From NCBI GenBank assembly GCA_963734365.1, contig CAVTGV010000010.1, positions 1 to 64,000 on the forward strand: a stretch of 64,000 nucleotides of DNA. Direction: 5' to 3'. Under the pieces are notes generated by a model. It was not told where the DNA came from. It was given only the letters and a program-made list of their open reading frames with translations, and made no database searches. This document shows positions 1 to 9,371 of this stretch, piece by piece. Every line of letters starts with the position of its first letter. Within the stretch, counting starts at the first letter, position 1. Both the position numbers and the translations under genes were made by a program. Origin of the DNA: JACVRW01 sp963734365 (GTDB lineage Bacteria > Actinomycetota > Thermoleophilia > Solirubrobacterales > Thermoleophilaceae).

Positions 1-576
1 CGGCTCGGCGCTCACGGGGATGCCGCGCTCGTCCGATCGCAGGACCGTTCGCCCGGGTGCCGACAGCAGCAGGGAGTCGACGGCCGGCGTCCCGAGCGTG
101 AGGTACGGATGGGCTCCGGCGCCGTAGGGACAGGCTTCCGGCCCCGCATTCGTGGCCGTCGTGCGGACTCGCAGGCCCTCGCGCTGGAGCAGATACTCGA
201 TTCGCAGCGCCAGCCGGAACGGATAGCCGGGCTGAGGGTGAAGGAGATGCTCCATCACCACTCGGCTCGGCTCGCGCTCCGCCACCTGCCAGGCCACCCA
301 GCGAACCAGTCCGTGAATCGCGTCCTGCTCGGCGGGGTCATCGATCGCGAGCTGGTGGCGCCGGCCCTCGAACTCGTAGTTGCCGTCCTCGATCCGGTTC
401 GGCCACGGGATCAACACCTGGCCCCGGCCGGAGGCGCTCATCCCGTCGGGGGGATACCCATCGAGCAGGTGACGGCCGTCCTGGGAATACTCCCGCAGCC
501 CGCCGCCCACCTCGACGATCACAGCTCGCTGGTTGCCGTGGGCGAGCTCGACCTGTTCGCCGGATGGAGCGATCAC
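1..576 (-). CDS. Aldose 1-epimerase (partial, N-terminal part)
   Basis: Mutarotase-family enzyme that interconverts the alpha and beta anomers of free aldoses in the cytoplasm. The 192 visible residues are the N-terminal portion; the gene runs off the left edge. Family signs are WPNRI at residues 58-62, the His of AIHGLVRW (residue 88) and GAHPYL (His 156), matching the two active-site histidines of galactose mutarotase. GTG at 576 is chosen because homologues start just before a PSGEQ segment; upstream in frame there is only a CTG. It begins 11 bases after cydB on the same strand, so it is probably the last visible gene of the zwf-cydB run and may supply the right anomer to the GMC oxidase encoded upstream. 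Confidence 0.85.
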   Translation of the reverse strand, partial: MIAPSGEQVELAHGNQRAVIVEVGGGLREYSQDGRHLLDGYPPDGMSASGRGQVLIPWPNRIEDGNYEFEGRRHQLAIDDPAEQDAIHGLVRWVAWQVAEREPSRVVMEHLLHPQPGYPFRLALRIEYLLQREGLRVRTTATNAGPEACPYGAGAHPYLTLGTPAVDSLLLSAPGRTVLRSDERGIPVSAEP

Positions 577-587
577 GGCGGCATCAG

Positions 588-1613
588 TCAGCTCGTTCTC
601 CGTTGCGGACTCTCGGTCTCTTGCACGAGGTCGCGTTGCGCCAGGGTGAACAGGAGCCCGATCGACGGCAGCACGAGCACGACGGCGACGCCGAAGACGA
701 TCAGCACGCTGGTGAGCGTCGCGCTCGGCGCCGCCGCGTCGGCGATGGTGAGGGTCTTGGGGAGCAGGTAGGGATGCTGGGCCACGCCCCAGCCCCAGAT
801 CACGGCGGCGACGGCGGCGATCGCGAGCGGGCGCGGGGCGCGCACAGCGCCGCGCCGAAGCAGGATGAGCACCGCGCCCCCGCAGACCAGCGACAGGATC
901 ACGAGCGGCAGGCCGTCCCCTGTGAGGCCGTCGTACACGTACCGCGCGTCGTCGCGTAGCACGAGGAGGCCGGCGACGGCGAGCGCGCCCGCGACCATGG
1001 CGGCGGCTTGTGCCCGCACGCGGAAGTAGCGCTCGAGGTCGGGCGCATCCGCTCGCCGTGCGTCGCTGACGAGGAACACCGCTGCGAGGTATGCGCTCGT
1101 GGCGACGAACAGGGTCCCGATCAGCAACGAGAGCGGATTCAGCCAGCTCGTCACTGCGTCGCCGGCGGCGTTACCGACGGGCACCCGGCCACCGGCGATC
1201 GCGCCCACGACGGTCCCCATGAAGAACGGGGTGAGCAGCGACGCGAGGCCGAACGACGATTCAGCCAATGCACGCCCGCGCAAGCGACCTGCGGTCTTGT
1301 GGAACGCGAACCCGGCGCCCCGGAAGACGATGCCGAGGGCGGCGAGGCTCAGCGGGATGAACAGCGTCGAGAAGATCGCCTCGAAGGCGGGCGAGAACCC
1401 GGTCCAGAGCACCACGAGCACGAAGATCAGCCAGACGTGGTTGGCCTCCCAAACGGGCCCGATCGCCCAGTCGATCAGTTCACGTGGGCGGCGGCCGCGC
1501 GACCCGCCGGCCAGCTGGCTCCATAGGCCGGCGCCGAAGTCCGCGCCGCCGAAGATCGCGTACATCGTCGCGCCGACCCAGAGCACAACGACGACGGCGT
1601 CGGCCTTGCTCAC
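588..1613 (-). CDS. cydB: Cytochrome bd-type quinol oxidase subunit II
   Basis: Membrane subunit of cytochrome bd (or the related cyanide-insensitive) quinol oxidase, which passes electrons from quinol to oxygen. The 341 residues form about eight to nine hydrophobic helices. The first helix contains the GGADFGAG segment typical of CydB, and GWGVAQHPYLL near residue 270 is a family signature. The start is GTG at 1613: an open frame continues much further upstream, but only through the antisense-like reading of cydA. The GTG overlaps the cydA stop by four bases (GTGA), as expected for two subunits made in equal amounts. No cydCD assembly transporter is visible in this window. Confidence 0.93.
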   Translation of the reverse strand: MSKADAVVVVLWVGATMYAIFGGADFGAGLWSQLAGGSRGRRPRELIDWAIGPVWEANHVWLIFVLVVLWTGFSPAFEAIFSTLFIPLSLAALGIVFRGAGFAFHKTAGRLRGRALAESSFGLASLLTPFFMGTVVGAIAGGRVPVGNAAGDAVTSWLNPLSLLIGTLFVATSAYLAAVFLVSDARRADAPDLERYFRVRAQAAAMVAGALAVAGLLVLRDDARYVYDGLTGDGLPLVILSLVCGGAVLILLRRGAVRAPRPLAIAAVAAVIWGWGVAQHPYLLPKTLTIADAAAPSATLTSVLIVFGVAVVLVLPSIGLLFTLAQRDLVQETESPQRRTS

Positions 1614-2983
1614 CCGGAATCCGCCATCGGCTCGCTCGGGCCGTAGGGCACATCGGCGTCCTCGTTGGTGCGCCAGCGCCGCGACATCGCCCGCAGTGTG
1701 ACGATCAGCGCCGCGCCGAGCGCGACGTAGAGCGCGACGACGGCGGAGAAGGTGATCCACACGCCGTCGGCCTTGGTGACCGCATGCTCGGTGCGCATGA
1801 CGTTGTAGACGATCCACGGTTGCCGGCCGACCTCGGTCACGATCCACCCGCATTCGAGCGCCACCACGGAGGCGACGCCGGACACCGCCACGCCTCGCAG
1901 AAACCACTGCGACTGCGGGAAGTCGCGCTTGCGCCACCAGGCCCACCCGAGCCACAGGCCGAGGAGGATCAGCATCGTGCAGATACCGACCATCGTGTCG
2001 AAGGCCCAGTGCAGCATCGTGTTTGCCGGCGGCCGGTCCTCGGGCGGCACGGTGTCCAGCCCGATCACCTGCGTGTCGGTGCTCCAGCCGACGAGGAACG
2101 AGTCGAAGCCCGGTATCCCGACCCCGCCCTTGACGCCCTCCGCGGTACAGCGGCCGAAGATGTACTCCGTCACGTGGGTCGAGGTCGTCTGCACGCATTC
2201 CATCGCCGCGAACTTGATCGGCTGGTCCTTCGCGATCGAGCGCGCGGCGGTGTCGCCGACCGCGAACTGGATCGGCGTGGCGATGCACGCAACCGTCAGC
2301 GGGATCAGCAACCCGAGCCGGTGCAGACGGTCGCGCCGGCCGCGCAGCATCCCGACCGCGTACACGGACGCGACGAGGAAGCCCGTGACGAGGTAGGCGG
2401 CCAGGATCATGTGCGGGACCTCGTAGGGCACCGCCGGGTTGAAGATGACCTTCAGCGGCTCGACCGAGGTGACGTCGCCGCTGCCCGGCGAGTAGCCCTG
2501 GGGCTGGTTCATCCAGGAGTTCACGGCCACGACGGAGAACGCGCCGCCGAGTCCGCAGATCGGGATCGGCACGCCCGCCCAGAAGTGCGTCCACGGCTTC
2601 AGACGCTTCCACCCGAAGATGTAGATCGCGACGAAGATCGCCTCGAGGAAGAAGAAGATCCCCTCGATCGCGAACAGCACGCCGAAGACCTCACCGAAAC
2701 GCCCGGTGAAGGCCGGCCACAGCAGCCCGAACTCGAACGAGAGCACGGTGCCCGTCACGGCGCCCACCGCGAACGTCACGGCCACGACCTTCGACCAGCG
2801 CCGCGCCAGCTCCAGCGCGTCCTCGTCGCCGCGGCGCAGGCCGCGGTAGTTGGCGATCAACATGATCGCCGGGAACGCCACGCCTATGGAGGCCAGGATG
2901 ATGTGGAAGCCGAGCGTGAACGCCATCTGACTCCGCGCCCACCCCAGGTTCGACGCCGCGAAGGTGAGGCTGTCGGCTAGCAA
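1610..2983 (-). CDS. cydA: Cytochrome bd-type quinol oxidase subunit I
   Basis: Haem-carrying subunit of the bd-type quinol oxidase. In the 457 residues one sees His 27 in LGFHIILAS (high-spin haem ligand), the acidic pair of FAIEGIFFFLEA, EVPHMILAAY (low-spin haem His) and the GRQPW signature toward the C-terminus. The quinol-binding loop appears short, as in the CIO-like branch, so this may be the cyanide-insensitive type. The start is TTG at 2983: an ATG a few bases upstream is out of frame and quickly stops. No strong Shine-Dalgarno is visible. It lies 36 bases after the NDH-2 gene and overlaps cydB by four bases. Confidence 0.93.
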   Translation of the reverse strand: MLADSLTFAASNLGWARSQMAFTLGFHIILASIGVAFPAIMLIANYRGLRRGDEDALELARRWSKVVAVTFAVGAVTGTVLSFEFGLLWPAFTGRFGEVFGVLFAIEGIFFFLEAIFVAIYIFGWKRLKPWTHFWAGVPIPICGLGGAFSVVAVNSWMNQPQGYSPGSGDVTSVEPLKVIFNPAVPYEVPHMILAAYLVTGFLVASVYAVGMLRGRRDRLHRLGLLIPLTVACIATPIQFAVGDTAARSIAKDQPIKFAAMECVQTTSTHVTEYIFGRCTAEGVKGGVGIPGFDSFLVGWSTDTQVIGLDTVPPEDRPPANTMLHWAFDTMVGICTMLILLGLWLGWAWWRKRDFPQSQWFLRGVAVSGVASVVALECGWIVTEVGRQPWIVYNVMRTEHAVTKADGVWITFSAVVALYVALGAALIVTLRAMSRRWRTNEDADVPYGPSEPMADSG

Positions 2984-3019
2984 CTGAACGTCGCCATCGT
3001 CACGCCCTGGCCAACGGGG

Positions 3020-4350
3020 TCATCGGACGGGCTCGGCGGGCGCCGGCGACTCCCGCTCGACGCTCGCGAGCTCGTCCTCGATCAGAGCGCTCCGGCGCTC
3101 GCCGAAGCGGGTCCCGATCCACCTGAGGAGCACCTCGACCCGGCGGCCCGTCTGGCCGCCGAGGTAATAGAGGTGAACGCCGAGGTAGGTGAAGAAGGCG
3201 GGCCGGCCCCACAGCTCACGTCCGCGGATCTCGCACACTGCCTTCCCCTTGCCGACGACGGCGAGGGCGCCCTTGTCGAAGTACTTGAACGGCGTGGAGG
3301 CCCCGGGCCGGCCCTCTGCGATCCCCTTGGCCACATGGTGGGCCTGCTGGATGGCAACCGTCGCGAGCCCAGGGAGGGGCTTGCCGCCGGGTCCCTGGAG
3401 GGAGGCGGCGTCGCCGACCACCGAGATCTCTGGGTGGCCGGGGACCGTCAGGTCAGGGTTGACCTCGACGCGCCCGCCGCGGTCGGTGCTCGCACCTGTC
3501 GCGCGAGCGATGGCGCCGGTGAGCGGGACGGCGTGGACACCGGCGGCCCAGATGACCGTTCTGTGTGTCGATCCGCTCGGTGGCTCCGCCGATCTCGATC
3601 GTCACCCCGCGCGCGTCGATGGCGGTGGCACGTGCGCCCTCGCGAACGGTCACGCCGAGCTCGGCGAGCTGCTGAGCGACCTTCCCCGAGAGCCTCTCGC
3701 TGAACGCGGAGACCACGCGCTCGCCCGCGTCGAGCAGGATCACGCGCGCGTCGCGCGGATCGATTGCGCGGAACTGGCGCTTCAGCGCATCGGTGGTGAT
3801 CGCCAGCTCGCCCGCGACCTCCACACCCGTGGGGCCGCCGCCGATGACGACGAACGTCAGCCATTCGGCGCGCGCTGACGGATCGTCGGTGCGCTCGGCT
3901 TCCTCGAAGGCGCCGTAGAAGCGCTTGCGCAGGTCGACGGCGTCCGCGACGCGTCTTGAGACCGCACGAGACGTCCTTCCACTCGTCGTGGCCGAAGTAG
4001 GACGTCTGCGCGCCGCACGCGACGATCAGGCTGTCGTAGTCGATTCGGTCGCCACGGTCGAGGACGACCTGTCGCCGCTCGACGTCGACGTCGGTCACCT
4101 CGGTCATCAGAAAGGTGGTGTTTGAGCCCTTCTTCAGAGCCGGACGGAGCGGCGCGGCGCAGTCGCTCGGGGCCAGCGCGCCCGCCGCCACCTGGTAGAG
4201 GAGCGGCTGGAAGAGGTGGTGGTTCATGCGGTCGACGATCGTCACGTCCACGTCGGCGTGGCGCAGCTTGAGCGCAGCGGCCAGTCCGCCGAACCCGCCG
4301 CCGATGATCACGACACGGCGCCGCCCGGTGGCTTCGGCGTCAGGCGGCAT
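3020..4350 (-). CDS. Type II NADH dehydrogenase (NDH-2), frameshifted twice in this sequence
   Basis: FAD-dependent NADH:quinone oxidoreductase that feeds NADH electrons into the quinone pool without pumping protons. The N-terminus has the dinucleotide motif VVIIGGGFGGLAAALKL followed by HHLFQPLLYQVAAG, typical of NDH-2. The centre holds a second motif, VVIGGGPTGVEVAGEL, and the C-terminus ends with the amphipathic TYLGVHLYYLGG region that binds the membrane. The frame breaks near 3951 and again in the run at 3561-3568; removing one base at each site restores a continuous protein of about 442 residues. The start at 4350 overlaps the GMC gene end. Both breaks are single surplus bases with no other decay, so I favour sequence error over a real pseudogene. 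Confidence 0.85.
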
Positions 4351-5929
4351 GGGCGGGCTCACTCCCTGGGCTCTCCGCGCCGAGCCGCTCGAGGAGGTGG
4401 TCACCGACACGCAGAGCGTTGGCCATCGCGGTGAGGGCCGGGTTGACCGCCCCGATGCTCGGGAAGAAGCTCGTGTCGACGACGTAGAGGTTGTCGAGCT
4501 CGTGTGCCCGGCAGTCGGTATTGAGCACCGACGCCTCGGGGTCGGTGCCGAAGCGGCAGGTACCGGCCTGGTGGGCGCAGCCCGCGACCGGGATCTCGTT
4601 CTTGAGGTAGGCGTGGCGCGGGATGAGGTGGTCCTCATGCATCCCGGTGTGCTTCAGGAGTCCCTTCAGCTTGTGGTAAAGGCGCTTCTTGGGCTCCTCG
4701 TTCGAGGGGCTGTAGCTGAGCGTGACGCGGCCGTTCTCGGCGTCGAGGGTGACGCGGTTCTCCGGTCGCGGCAGGTCCTCGGTCGAGAGCCAGAAATCGA
4801 CGGCGTGGCGCGCCATGTTGTCCAAGGTCCGCGTGGGGGCGAGCTTCGTCTCCAGCGGCTTCTCGCCGCGGTACATCGGCGCCGACGACTTGCCGACCAT
4901 CTGGATGTTGCCCAGCGGGTAGTCGAAGTCGTCGCTGCCGAGATAGAAGTCGTTGAGGCCGAGCGTCTTCTGGAAGACGGTCGGGTTCTCCTCCTTCGAC
5001 AGCGCCAGCACGGCCTGGCTGTTGTGGAAGACGTAGTTGCGACCGAGCTGATCGGACCGGTTGGAGAGGCCGTTCGGATGCTTCTCGGTGGCCGAGGCCA
5101 GGAGCAGCTTGGCCGAGTTGGCCGCTCCGCAGGAGACGACGACGATGTCCGCGCTGTAGGTCTCACGGACGCCTTCGCGGTCGACGGCGACCTCCGTCAC
5201 CGTGGTGCCCCCCGGGTTGGTGTGGAGCCCGACCGCCTCAGCGTTTCTCAGCAACGTGACGTTCGAGTGCTCGAGCGCCGGTCGCACGGCCAGCACCTCC
5301 GCGTCGGACTTCGCGTGCACGAGGCAGGGGAAGCCGTCGCAGGTGGAGCAGCGCACACAGTTGCTGTAGGCCATGTCGGCCTCGTTAAGCATCACCCCGC
5401 AGGGCGCGTGAAAGGGCTGGTGTCCGGCGGCGGCGAGGTCGTCCGCGAGCTGCTGGATGCGCGGCTCGTGCGACACCGCCGGGAACGGATAGGGCGCGCT
5501 CGCGGGCGGCTCGGTGGGGTCCTCCCCACGCGCCCCGTGCACCTGGTAGAGCTGCTCGGCCTGCGTGTAGTACGGCTCCATCTCGTCGTAGCCGATGGGC
5601 CAGGCGGGCGAGATCCCGTCGTGATGCTGAAGCTCGCCGAAGTCCTGCGCGCGCAGCCGGTAGAGCGCCGCTCCGTAGAGCTTTGTGGCGCCCCCGACGA
5701 AGTAGTGGACCTGCGGCTGGAAGGGCTTCCCCGTTCCGTCGTACCAGCTGTCCTCCGAGATGTAGCGGTTGTCGATGAAGACGTCCGCGGCGGACCAGTT
5801 GGCCGGCTCGCGCGTCAGCCAGTCGCCGCGCTCCAGCAGCAGGATGCGCTTGCCGGAGGGGGCGAGGCGGTGCACGAGCGTGCCGCCGCCGGCCCCGCTG
5901 CCGATCACGATGACATCGTAGGAGCTCAT
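4340..5929 (-). CDS. GMC-family FAD-dependent oxidoreductase with cysteine cluster
   Basis: Glucose-methanol-choline family flavoenzyme that oxidises an alcohol, probably a sugar or sterol-like hydroxyl; the substrate is not determined. The 529 residues begin with the FAD-binding VIVIGSGAGGG, contain VGGATKLYGAAL, and finish with the GMC C-terminal domain, including CAHQAGTCRFG and AVNPALTAMANALR (active-site His/Asn region). Cys 191, 194, 197 and 202 form a compact CxxCxxCx4C cluster reminiscent of the Fe-S site in FAD glucose dehydrogenases, so electrons might go to a respiratory acceptor instead of oxygen; that is inference. ATG at 5929 overlaps the GH15 stop (ATGA), and the gene's end overlaps the NDH-2 start by 11 bases. 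Confidence 0.88.
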   Translation of the reverse strand: MSSYDVIVIGSGAGGGTLVHRLAPSGKRILLLERGDWLTREPANWSAADVFIDNRYISEDSWYDGTGKPFQPQVHYFVGGATKLYGAALYRLRAQDFGELQHHDGISPAWPIGYDEMEPYYTQAEQLYQVHGARGEDPTEPPASAPYPFPAVSHEPRIQQLADDLAAAGHQPFHAPCGVMLNEADMAYSNCVRCSTCDGFPCLVHAKSDAEVLAVRPALEHSNVTLLRNAEAVGLHTNPGGTTVTEVAVDREGVRETYSADIVVVSCGAANSAKLLLASATEKHPNGLSNRSDQLGRNYVFHNSQAVLALSKEENPTVFQKTLGLNDFYLGSDDFDYPLGNIQMVGKSSAPMYRGEKPLETKLAPTRTLDNMARHAVDFWLSTEDLPRPENRVTLDAENGRVTLSYSPSNEEPKKRLYHKLKGLLKHTGMHEDHLIPRHAYLKNEIPVAGCAHQAGTCRFGTDPEASVLNTDCRAHELDNLYVVDTSFFPSIGAVNPALTAMANALRVGDHLLERLGAESPGSEPAHAA

Positions 5930-7824
5930 GTCGTGTACTCCTCGAGTCGCTCCGTGAGGATGATTCGCGCGCCCGCCTCGATCAGCGCGAGGTGGGAGAA
6001 CGCCTGCGGGAAGTTGCCGAGGTGCCTGCCCGTGCTGGTGTCGAACTCCTCGGCGTAAAGGCCGAGCGGCGAGGCGACGCTCAGCAGCCGCTCCATCAGA
6101 TCGCGAGCGCGCTGGCGGTCGCCGACTACCGCCAGCGCCGAGACGAGCCAGAACGAGCAGATCAGGAAGCTCCCCTCCTTACCGGAGAGGCCGTCGTCGG
6201 TCTCGTCGGTCCGGTAGCGCAGGACGAAGCCGTCCTCGGTGAGGTCGTCGGCAATCGCCTCGACCGACTTGCGCAGCGTCTCGTCGTCACCGGGCAGGAA
6301 ACCGAACAGCGCCGCAAGCAGGGTGGACGCGTCGAGTGCGTCCGTGTCGTAGTGCTGGCGCAGCACGCCATCGCGCACGCCGTGTTCGAGGATGTCCGCC
6401 TTGATCTCGTCGGCCGTGGCGCCCCAGGTCTTTTGAAGGGCCGAGTCACCGCCGATGTGAGCCAGCTTGGCGGCACGGTCGAGCGCGACCCAGCACATCA
6501 GCTTCGACGACACGTAGTGCTGGGGGTCACCGCGTGCCTCCCAGATGCCCTGGTCGGGCTCCTTCCAGACCTGTGTGGCGCACTCCGCCTGGGTCTGCAC
6601 GATCGGCCAGAGCCGCCGCGGCATGCGCTGGCTGCGACGCGAATGGAGGAGGATCGAGTCGAGCGCTGCACCGAACACATCGTTCTGACGCTGGTCGAAG
6701 GCCCCATTGCCGATCCGGACCGGATGGGCACCGGCGTAGCCTGATAGCTCATCGCGTGTGCTCTCGGTCAGATCGCGGCGCCCGTCGATCCCGTACATGA
6801 TCTGAAGGGCGCCATCGTCGTTCGGCTCGAGATCGGCGACGAACTGCATGAACTCGTCGGCCTCCCAGTCCAGGTTCAGGAAGTGCAGCGCTTGGAGCGT
6901 GAAGGTCGAATCGCGGATCCAGGTGAAGCGGTAGTCCCAGTTGCGCTCACCGCCCGGCGTCTCCGGCAGCGAGGTGGTGAGCGCGGCGACGGTGGCGCCG
7001 GTGGGCATGTAGGTAAGCCCCTTGATCGTCAGCGCCGAGCGCTCGATCGGCGCGCGCCAGCGGTGGTCGATCGGACGCGCCCGGTGCAGCCAACCGCGCC
7101 AGAAGCGCGTGGTTGAGGCGAGCCGGGCGTTGGCCTCGTCGATGTCCTGCGGTGCCACCAGGCCCTCGGCCCACGAGAGCGCGCAGAACACCTGCTCGCC
7201 CTGCCCGAGGTGGTGACGTGCCTTCACCCGCTCGCCCTCAATGCCGAGCGCCAGGTCCGTCTGGAGCCGGATCGTCTGGCCGGCACCGCTCGCGTCGGCG
7301 ACGTGACGGCTGTCGTCGACCAGCGACCACTCGGCCGGCGTGCGTCCGTAGTCGAAGACGGGCTCGCAGACGAGATCGACCTCGACGCTGCCCTCGAGGC
7401 ACATGACCGTGCGCACCAGCATGTGGTCCCCGTCCTCGTCGGCGGGCGGCCGAGTGTGCGGAGTGACCTCGTCCTCGTGGTCCCGCGGACCCATGGTCAG
7501 CGTGTCGCGAACCATTATCCAGCCCGTGGGGGTGTTCCAGGTCGTGAGCAGGGTGTTCGTCCCGGGCTCGTAGATGCGCGTCGCCGGGACGTTTACTCCG
7601 AACGGGCCCAGGCGGAAGCTCCCTGCCTGGCGGTCGAGCAGCGTGCCGAAGACGCTCGGCGAGTCGAAGCGGGGCACGCAGAGCCAGTCGATCGATCCGT
7701 CGGGCGCGACCAGCGCGCCGGTGTGGCAGTTGGACAGGAAGGCGTACTCGGCGATCGGCGGGAACGGTGAGGGCGCCGCGGCGCTCTGGGGCGCGCCGGC
7801 CTCCTCGGTCTTGGCCGTCGTCAT
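5926..7824 (-). CDS. Glycoside hydrolase family 15 protein (glucoamylase/trehalase-like)
   Basis: Inverting alpha-glucosidase-type enzyme (GH15) that probably releases beta-glucose from trehalose or short alpha-glucans; there is no signal peptide, so it is likely cytoplasmic. The 632 residues show the usual bacterial order: an N-terminal beta-sandwich beginning YAFLSNCHTGALVAPDGSIDW, then the (alpha/alpha)6 barrel with GERNWDYRFTWIRDSTF as the hallmark and a C-terminal AEEFDTSTGRHLGNFPQAFSH portion. ATG at 7824 is chosen because it overlaps the zwf stop by four bases and lies just before a low-complexity leader; a longer open frame would run into zwf. It is the second gene of the zwf operon. 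Trehalase is plausible because trehalose-synthesis genes occur elsewhere in the window. Confidence 0.9.
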   Translation of the reverse strand: MTTAKTEEAGAPQSAAAPSPFPPIAEYAFLSNCHTGALVAPDGSIDWLCVPRFDSPSVFGTLLDRQAGSFRLGPFGVNVPATRIYEPGTNTLLTTWNTPTGWIMVRDTLTMGPRDHEDEVTPHTRPPADEDGDHMLVRTVMCLEGSVEVDLVCEPVFDYGRTPAEWSLVDDSRHVADASGAGQTIRLQTDLALGIEGERVKARHHLGQGEQVFCALSWAEGLVAPQDIDEANARLASTTRFWRGWLHRARPIDHRWRAPIERSALTIKGLTYMPTGATVAALTTSLPETPGGERNWDYRFTWIRDSTFTLQALHFLNLDWEADEFMQFVADLEPNDDGALQIMYGIDGRRDLTESTRDELSGYAGAHPVRIGNGAFDQRQNDVFGAALDSILLHSRRSQRMPRRLWPIVQTQAECATQVWKEPDQGIWEARGDPQHYVSSKLMCWVALDRAAKLAHIGGDSALQKTWGATADEIKADILEHGVRDGVLRQHYDTDALDASTLLAALFGFLPGDDETLRKSVEAIADDLTEDGFVLRYRTDETDDGLSGKEGSFLICSFWLVSALAVVGDRQRARDLMERLLSVASPLGLYAEEFDTSTGRHLGNFPQAFSHLALIEAGARIILTERLEEYTT

Positions 7825-9266
7825 GAAGCCACCCACGGACCGCGCCAGCCGCCCACGTCGGCAACGAGGTCGTTTGCGGCGGCCGGACCCCACGATCCCT
7901 TCTCGTAGGGCTGTACCGGTGGTGGCGAGTCGAGCAATGGCTGCACGACACGCCAGCACTCCGCCACGCTGTCCTGGCGCTTGAAGCGCCCGCTGTCTCC
8001 GATCAGGGCCGCGTGAAGGAGCACTTCATACGGCGTGGCGCCCTCGCCCCCCTCCTCGGCGAACTCCATGTCCAGGTTGATCCCCTCGGGCGCGACCGAG
8101 TCGGCGCGCTGAGCGTCGACGATCAGCCTGATGCCGGTCGAGGGGTCGAGCTTCACGACGATCTGGTCGGACTCCGGGCGCCGCGACTGGTCCGCCTGGA
8201 AGCCGAGCCGGGGCGGCTTCTTGAACACGAGCCGCATCTCGGTCTGCGTGATCGGCAGGTGCTTACCCGTCCGAATGAAGAACGGCACGCCCGACCAGCG
8301 CCAGTTGTCGATGTCAAGGCGCAGCGCCGCATAGGTCTCGGTGGTGGAGTCCTCAGCGACCCCGTCGGTGTCCCGGTAGCCCTCGTACTGACCGCGCACA
8401 TAATGGGCCGGGTCGGCCGGGGGCATGGCCTGGAAGACCGACACGATGGAGTTCTTCAACGTTTCACCGCCCCGCTGCGCGGGTGGTTCCATCGCCGCGG
8501 CGGCGACCAGCTGCATCAGGTGGTTGACGACCACGTCGCGAAGGGCTCCAACCGGGTCATAGAAATGCCCGCGATCCTCGATCCCGAAGCTCTCGGCCAT
8601 CGTGATCTGAACCGACGACACATAGTTGCGGTTCCAGATCGGCTCGAACATGGTGTTCGCGAACCGCAGGAACAGGACCTCGACCAGGCCCATCTTCCCC
8701 AGGAAATGATCGAGCCGGTAGAGCTGGGACTCGTCCAGGTACTGGTGGAGCTCCTCGTTCAACGCAGCCGCTGACGCCACGTCGTGGCCGAAGGGCTTCT
8801 CGACCACCACTCGTGCCGAGCCGGTCAGACCCGCTCCGGCCAGGCCCTTGATCACCATGCCGAACAGCGAGGGCGGGATCTCGAGGTAGAACACCGGGCT
8901 GCGCGCGTCTCCGATCGCCGCGGCGACGCGCTTGTAGGTGTCGTCGTCGCCGAAGTCGCCCGGCACATATGACAACCGCGCGGCAAAGCGGTCGAATACC
9001 TCGTCGTCGATCGTCTCACCGCAATCCGCGATGCACTGGCGCGCGTGGTCGCGCAGCTGCGCGACCGTCCAGTCGTCGCCGGCGACCCCCACGATCGGGC
9101 AGTCGAGCAGGCCACGGCGCTCCAAGCGGTATAGCGAGTGAAAGGTCATCACCTTGGCGAGGTCTCCGGTGATGCCGAAGATGACGAACACGTCCGCGGG
9201 CGGCGCGCCGTCCGCGTCGCTCGCGCTCGCGCCGGTCCGTTGGCGAGGTCGTACCGCGGTGCTCAT
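7821..9266 (-). CDS. zwf: Glucose-6-phosphate dehydrogenase
   Basis: Oxidises glucose 6-phosphate to 6-phosphogluconolactone, making NAD(P)H at the entry to the pentose phosphate pathway. The 481 residues include the nucleotide-binding FGITGDLAK near residue 30, EKPFGHD and the active-site RLDHFLGKMGL, where the usual RIDHYLGKE is varied at its last position. ATG at 9266 follows a 105-base gap, making it the likely first gene of a long minus-strand operon. It overlaps the GH15 gene by four bases. The first ~20 residues are low-complexity and probably disordered. Co-transcription with a GH15 enzyme suggests glucose liberated from storage or compatible-solute sugar is routed here after phosphorylation. 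Confidence 0.95.
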   Translation of the reverse strand: MSTAVRPRQRTGASASDADGAPPADVFVIFGITGDLAKVMTFHSLYRLERRGLLDCPIVGVAGDDWTVAQLRDHARQCIADCGETIDDEVFDRFAARLSYVPGDFGDDDTYKRVAAAIGDARSPVFYLEIPPSLFGMVIKGLAGAGLTGSARVVVEKPFGHDVASAAALNEELHQYLDESQLYRLDHFLGKMGLVEVLFLRFANTMFEPIWNRNYVSSVQITMAESFGIEDRGHFYDPVGALRDVVVNHLMQLVAAAAMEPPAQRGGETLKNSIVSVFQAMPPADPAHYVRGQYEGYRDTDGVAEDSTTETYAALRLDIDNWRWSGVPFFIRTGKHLPITQTEMRLVFKKPPRLGFQADQSRRPESDQIVVKLDPSTGIRLIVDAQRADSVAPEGINLDMEFAEEGGEGATPYEVLLHAALIGDSGRFKRQDSVAECWRVVQPLLDSPPPVQPYEKGSWGPAAANDLVADVGGWRGPWVAS

Positions 9267-9371
9267 GCAAACCTTTCACTTCGGGTGTCCGGTGGCCCGG
9301 CAGCTGTGATTCTTCGGCGGCGGCCGCACTGGCGCGTCACCCCATTCGGATGAATCATCGTCGGGCCTGGC

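Noticed and set aside
109..771. Plus-strand open frame over the epimerase and cydB end
   Set aside because: It is the antisense of real minus-strand genes, has no family-like residues and shows Arg/Ala-rich translation typical of shadow frames in high-GC DNA.
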